From the IMG/VR virus record IMGVR_UViG_3300022693_000312, positions 1 to 25,829 of that record: a DNA stretch of 25,829 bases; one strand, written 5' to 3'. The position numbers and the translations under genes were made by a program. The notes beneath the pieces are model-generated. The model was not told the DNA's origin and searched no databases. It worked only from the letters and a program-made list of their open reading frames with translations. Source of the DNA: a virus. Below, piece by piece: positions 22,732-25,829 of this stretch. Each line of letters opens with the position of its first letter. Positions within the stretch are counted from its first letter, which is position 1.

Positions 22732-24272
22732 TGAGCAATTTACCGACTGATGTAACAATACCTGATATTGACTTAGATACTATTACCACAGGACAAGATG
22801 GTGGTGATGGTATCTTTGACCGTTTTTCCCGTGTTATGGAGCATAAGCTATTAGACCAGTTTAGTGCTGAGCGTATTAGCTCTTCTAACTATGGTGAGTA
22901 TTACGTTCAAATGTTGCTAGGTATTATGCAACAGTCGGTACAATTCGCACTTACTAAAGATAAAGCAGAATATGACGCTGCTTTATCTTTACAATCTATC
23001 TTTGCAAGCCAAGAACAACAAAAACTAACAGAAGCGCAAACTGGACAAGTTACTGCACAAACTGCACTTACTGGTAGCCAAAAAGACTTAGTAGATGCAC
23101 AAGCTACTTTAATACCAAGTAATAAGGCACAGATAGACGCAGAAGTACTTAGAATTGGTGCTCAGACTACTAAGATAAATAAAGATGGTTTATTAGTAGA
23201 ACAACAGACTGCTAATGCTCTTACGCAAAATCAGCAGTTAGAAAAAGAGATTCTTCGTATTGTTGCACAAACAGCAGGTATAGAAGAGACTACTGCGTTA
23301 ACTACTGCCCAAATCTCTAAGCTAGTAAAAGATGAGGCATTAGTAGACCAGCAAATTTTAAAACTAGAGCAAGATGTTTTAGTTAGTAGTAAGCAAGTAG
23401 AGGTGATGACGCAAGAGATTGCCCGTTCAGTACAGCAAATAGTTAATTTGCAAAAAGAAGCAGATAACTTAACTGCACGTACTGCTTTACTTGGTAAAGA
23501 AGAAGACTTGATGGATAAGAAAATCCTTCGTGAAGACGATGAGATTGCCTTAATCAAGCAGCAAAAACTTAAGTTAGTTGAAGATACCGCACAGGTAACT
23601 GAACAGACTAATTTAATTGGCTCTCAAATCACTAAAGCTGCTAAAGAAGTAGAAGTGATGAGCCAACAAATTCTACAGTCAGTTGCCGAAACTTCACGAG
23701 TAGATGCGCAGACTGCTCTACTAGCGCAAGAACTAGTTAAACTAGGTAAAGATATTCTAGCTATTGAGCAACAAATTCTAGTGGCTAAAGCACAAGAAGA
23801 TAAGCTACAGAAAGACCTAGACGTAGCAGACTCGTCTATTGCATACCAAGGTGCTCAAACAGCGTTACTAGGTAAACAAGAGTTACAGATAGTAGCTGAC
23901 ACAGCTAAAACCAACAAAGAAACTGAGTTACTTACTGAACGTGTCGCAGAAGCAGCACAACAAGTTATTAATGTAACTAAGACGTTGGATAAGATTAATG
24001 CTGAAATTGCTCTCCTAGAGCAGAAGACAACGTCAGAGCTAGGTCAGACAACTGATAGCACTGGTGGTATCCTTAAAGCGCAGCAGGAGCTATATCAAGC
24101 CCAGAAGAAAGGGTTTGAAGATGACTCTATACGTAAAGGTGTTAAAGCAGCTTCTGATGTATATGCTATTGCTAAGTCTAATGACCCATCAGCAGTAAAT
24201 GACCCTGTTAATATGTTAACTGTGCTTGAAGAAGCGTTGGCTAAACTAAGTTCAAATATAAGTGGAACTTAA
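22731..24272 (+). CDS. Repeat-rich helical ejection/virion protein (N4 gp54-like position)
   Basis: This 513-residue protein opens with about 90 unique residues (VQMLLGIMQQSVQFAL near 58-73) and then forms a long series of degenerate helical repeats from about 95 to 440. Recurrent elements are AQTALL, KL-KDI--IEQQIL, VEVMSQQI and NLIGSQI; spacing suggests hendecad-like coiled coil rather than plain heptads. The N4 gene at this place, gp54, encodes an internal virion protein of roughly 300 residues that enters the cell with the DNA; this copy appears much longer through repeat expansion. The start overlaps the upstream stop (TAATG) and its stop overlaps the next gene. Confidence 0.7.
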   Translation: MSNLPTDVTIPDIDLDTITTGQDGGDGIFDRFSRVMEHKLLDQFSAERISSSNYGEYYVQMLLGIMQQSVQFALTKDKAEYDAALSLQSIFASQEQQKLTEAQTGQVTAQTALTGSQKDLVDAQATLIPSNKAQIDAEVLRIGAQTTKINKDGLLVEQQTANALTQNQQLEKEILRIVAQTAGIEETTALTTAQISKLVKDEALVDQQILKLEQDVLVSSKQVEVMTQEIARSVQQIVNLQKEADNLTARTALLGKEEDLMDKKILREDDEIALIKQQKLKLVEDTAQVTEQTNLIGSQITKAAKEVEVMSQQILQSVAETSRVDAQTALLAQELVKLGKDILAIEQQILVAKAQEDKLQKDLDVADSSIAYQGAQTALLGKQELQIVADTAKTNKETELLTERVAEAAQQVINVTKTLDKINAEIALLEQKTTSELGQTTDSTGGILKAQQELYQAQKKGFEDDSIRKGVKAASDVYAIAKSNDPSAVNDPVNMLTVLEEALAKLSSNISGT

Positions 24273-25829
24273 TGGGAATATTTTCCAGCAAGACAGTAGT
24301 ACAGGTTGCAGCGTCTGTTACCCCTTTGGTGACAGACCGACCTAACTTAGCAAGAGTTGGTGTATTAAAAGCAATATTCGGTAATACGGATATTACTTCT
24401 ACTATGCTGACTACAATGCTTGCTGGATATAATATCGAACCCAACCGCATATATAACTTTGCTAAAGATACTAATAATTATTTTCTTGGATTGCCTGCAA
24501 GTACAAAGCCTGAGCCTGAACCAAAACTAGATGCAGTAGAATCTATAATATTGGCTTATGAAAATAAAACAATAGCTGATGTTAGTGTTAATGATGTTGT
24601 TTATCGTACCCCTACAACAGAAGACCGTGCAGCTTACTTATTACAAAGTGTAGGTACTTATGACCCAGAAAATGAATGGTATACTGCGCTCCCTAATTTA
24701 AGTAATGGTTATGTTGGTATTGTAGGTGATATAGCAGAGCTAGAGCTTAACCCTCCCGGCAGTAGAGAAGAGATTGGATGGTTAGCTCCTAATGAATTTG
24801 CTTACACTTATGAAATAACTAGGTTTGACCCTGACAATAGAGCTGAGACAGAAGAAACAGTAAGTTTGGTTATACGGACAGATGCTGTAGATACTTCTTT
24901 AGTTCGTGATTGGGGAAGTCCTTGTTATATTGCAAAATACACAGTACGTATTGACGGTTTTTACAATGAAGACCGTATTTTTGTGTACGACCCCAACACA
25001 GACATTTACCCTGAGTTAGACATATTCCCTGATTTAGTTAGAGAAGGGGAATACATGCCTGTAGTACCACTACGGCTTAACAAAGAGTTTATTACGGAAG
25101 ATGGTGACCCTAGTTCTGTCTATACAAAAAACATAGACCAAATAGACCGTTTGTTAGAGTTAATAACTCTAAATAGAGAAGACTTACAGGAAAACTTAGC
25201 AACTAATCCTGATATAGACGACATTCAAGCATCTTACATAACTTTCTCTATTCCTATTGGGCTAGACTTTGATTTAAATGCTGAAGAGAAACAAGGGACA
25301 TTAGAATACCTTGAAAGGTATTTTTATTATTTATTAACACAACAAAAGTTCGATAAAGACGCTTACCTAGCTGATACTGATTTATATAATGCAATAAGTG
25401 TTAGAGATGGTGGTTTAAATACTTACCTTCATTGGAACTACATAGAAATTTATGATGGTACTTATGACTCTGAATCTCTTAAATATCGTTTAAAGTGGGA
25501 ACTAGAAACAGAAGATATTAATGCAGCATGGTTTCAGTTTACTTTCTATAACGATGATGGTTTAAGATTAGAGGTACATGACCACAATACCCAAACATGC
25601 ACAGTAATACATGTAAGAGGTCTGTATCATATCAGTGATATTTACAAAGGAAAGCAGGAAGTAACCAGAGTAGTTGATGCTTTCCACCCTGTAGAAGAAA
25701 AGAGAACTAACGGTTTTTTCATACCTCTTAATTACAACATACTGAGACAACTACCCAATGCTAAGCAAACAGCAGTAGCACTAGATTCCTTGTCTTTGGT
25801 TAATTACGCAGTACAGAAGACTAAAGTTA
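24272..25829 (+). CDS. N4 gp53-like virion protein, truncated by the window edge
   Basis: An open frame of 519 codons starts at ATG 24272, overlapping the previous stop by 1 bp, and continues past the right edge without a stop. It begins MGIFSSKTVVQVAASV, close to how N4 gp53-type proteins begin, and has IYNFAKDTNNYFLGLP near residue 70. The rest is mixed alpha/beta with many acidic loops. The order after the gp55- and gp54-like genes supports the gp53 assignment. The family has no described enzymatic role that I can name; it is probably a structural or ejected protein. The gene is incomplete only because the window ends. Confidence 0.75.
   Translation, partial: MGIFSSKTVVQVAASVTPLVTDRPNLARVGVLKAIFGNTDITSTMLTTMLAGYNIEPNRIYNFAKDTNNYFLGLPASTKPEPEPKLDAVESIILAYENKTIADVSVNDVVYRTPTTEDRAAYLLQSVGTYDPENEWYTALPNLSNGYVGIVGDIAELELNPPGSREEIGWLAPNEFAYTYEITRFDPDNRAETEETVSLVIRTDAVDTSLVRDWGSPCYIAKYTVRIDGFYNEDRIFVYDPNTDIYPELDIFPDLVREGEYMPVVPLRLNKEFITEDGDPSSVYTKNIDQIDRLLELITLNREDLQENLATNPDIDDIQASYITFSIPIGLDFDLNAEEKQGTLEYLERYFYYLLTQQKFDKDAYLADTDLYNAISVRDGGLNTYLHWNYIEIYDGTYDSESLKYRLKWELETEDINAAWFQFTFYNDDGLRLEVHDHNTQTCTVIHVRGLYHISDIYKGKQEVTRVVDAFHPVEEKRTNGFFIPLNYNILRQLPNAKQTAVALDSLSLVNYAVQKTKV

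Noticed and set aside
1-25829. CRISPR array, tRNA genes, insertion sequences or integrase
   Set aside because: No regularly spaced direct repeats with unique spacers, no cloverleaf-like sequences, and no transposase or recombinase motifs were seen on either strand.

Overview
The window is about 26 kb of a tailed-phage genome of the N4 type (Schitoviridae-like podovirus). Every gene I can support lies on the + strand, the genes are packed tightly with many 1-40 bp stop/start overlaps, and the DNA is AT-rich (roughly 38% GC by eye). The assignment rests on recognisable N4-family proteins in the order in which N4 transcribes its late genes: terminase small and large subunits, gp67-like connector, tail appendages, lysis genes, portal (gp59-like), gp58/gp57-like proteins, major capsid (gp56 family), then gp55-, gp54- and gp53-like proteins. 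The virion RNA polymerase expected in such phages would lie beyond the right edge. The host cannot be read directly; composition and gene content fit a marine or other AT-rich gammaproteobacterium.

Layout. 1-219: a regulatory stretch with direct and inverted repeats around a TATAAT box. 220-2543: a compact accessory operon holding a cyclic-nucleotide sponge of the Acb2/Tad1 type (anti-CBASS/anti-Thoeris), a tiny zinc-binding protein, two tandem related winged-helix-like proteins, a membrane HEXXH protein, an N4 gp49/Sf6 gene 66 family protein and one unknown. 2544-2686: a GC-rich structured spacer and a near-consensus sigma70 promoter. 2687-6686: packaging and connector genes, interrupted by a small unknown and a jelly-roll lectin-like protein. 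6677-12617: a 1233-residue coiled-coil fibre, a receptor-binding fibre and a DUF4376-type protein, closed by a terminator. 12698-14812: the lysis operon (membrane coiled-coil protein, a stand-alone CheY-like receiver, i-spanin, o-spanin, holin-like protein, lysozyme-like endolysin). 14818-16899: four beta-rich virion accessory proteins. 16902-25829: head and ejection genes, with a second terminator just after the major capsid gene; the last gene runs off the window.

How the parts work together. The left operon looks like counter-defence and host takeover; the rest builds, packages and releases the particle. The most unusual points are the complete phospho-receiver domain translated inside the lysis operon, the Tad1/Acb2-type sponge, and a whole-window signal: GATC occurs once and GGCC not at all as far as I could find by eye, although base composition predicts tens of each. 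That points to restriction pressure on top of the nucleotide-signalling defence that the sponge would counter.
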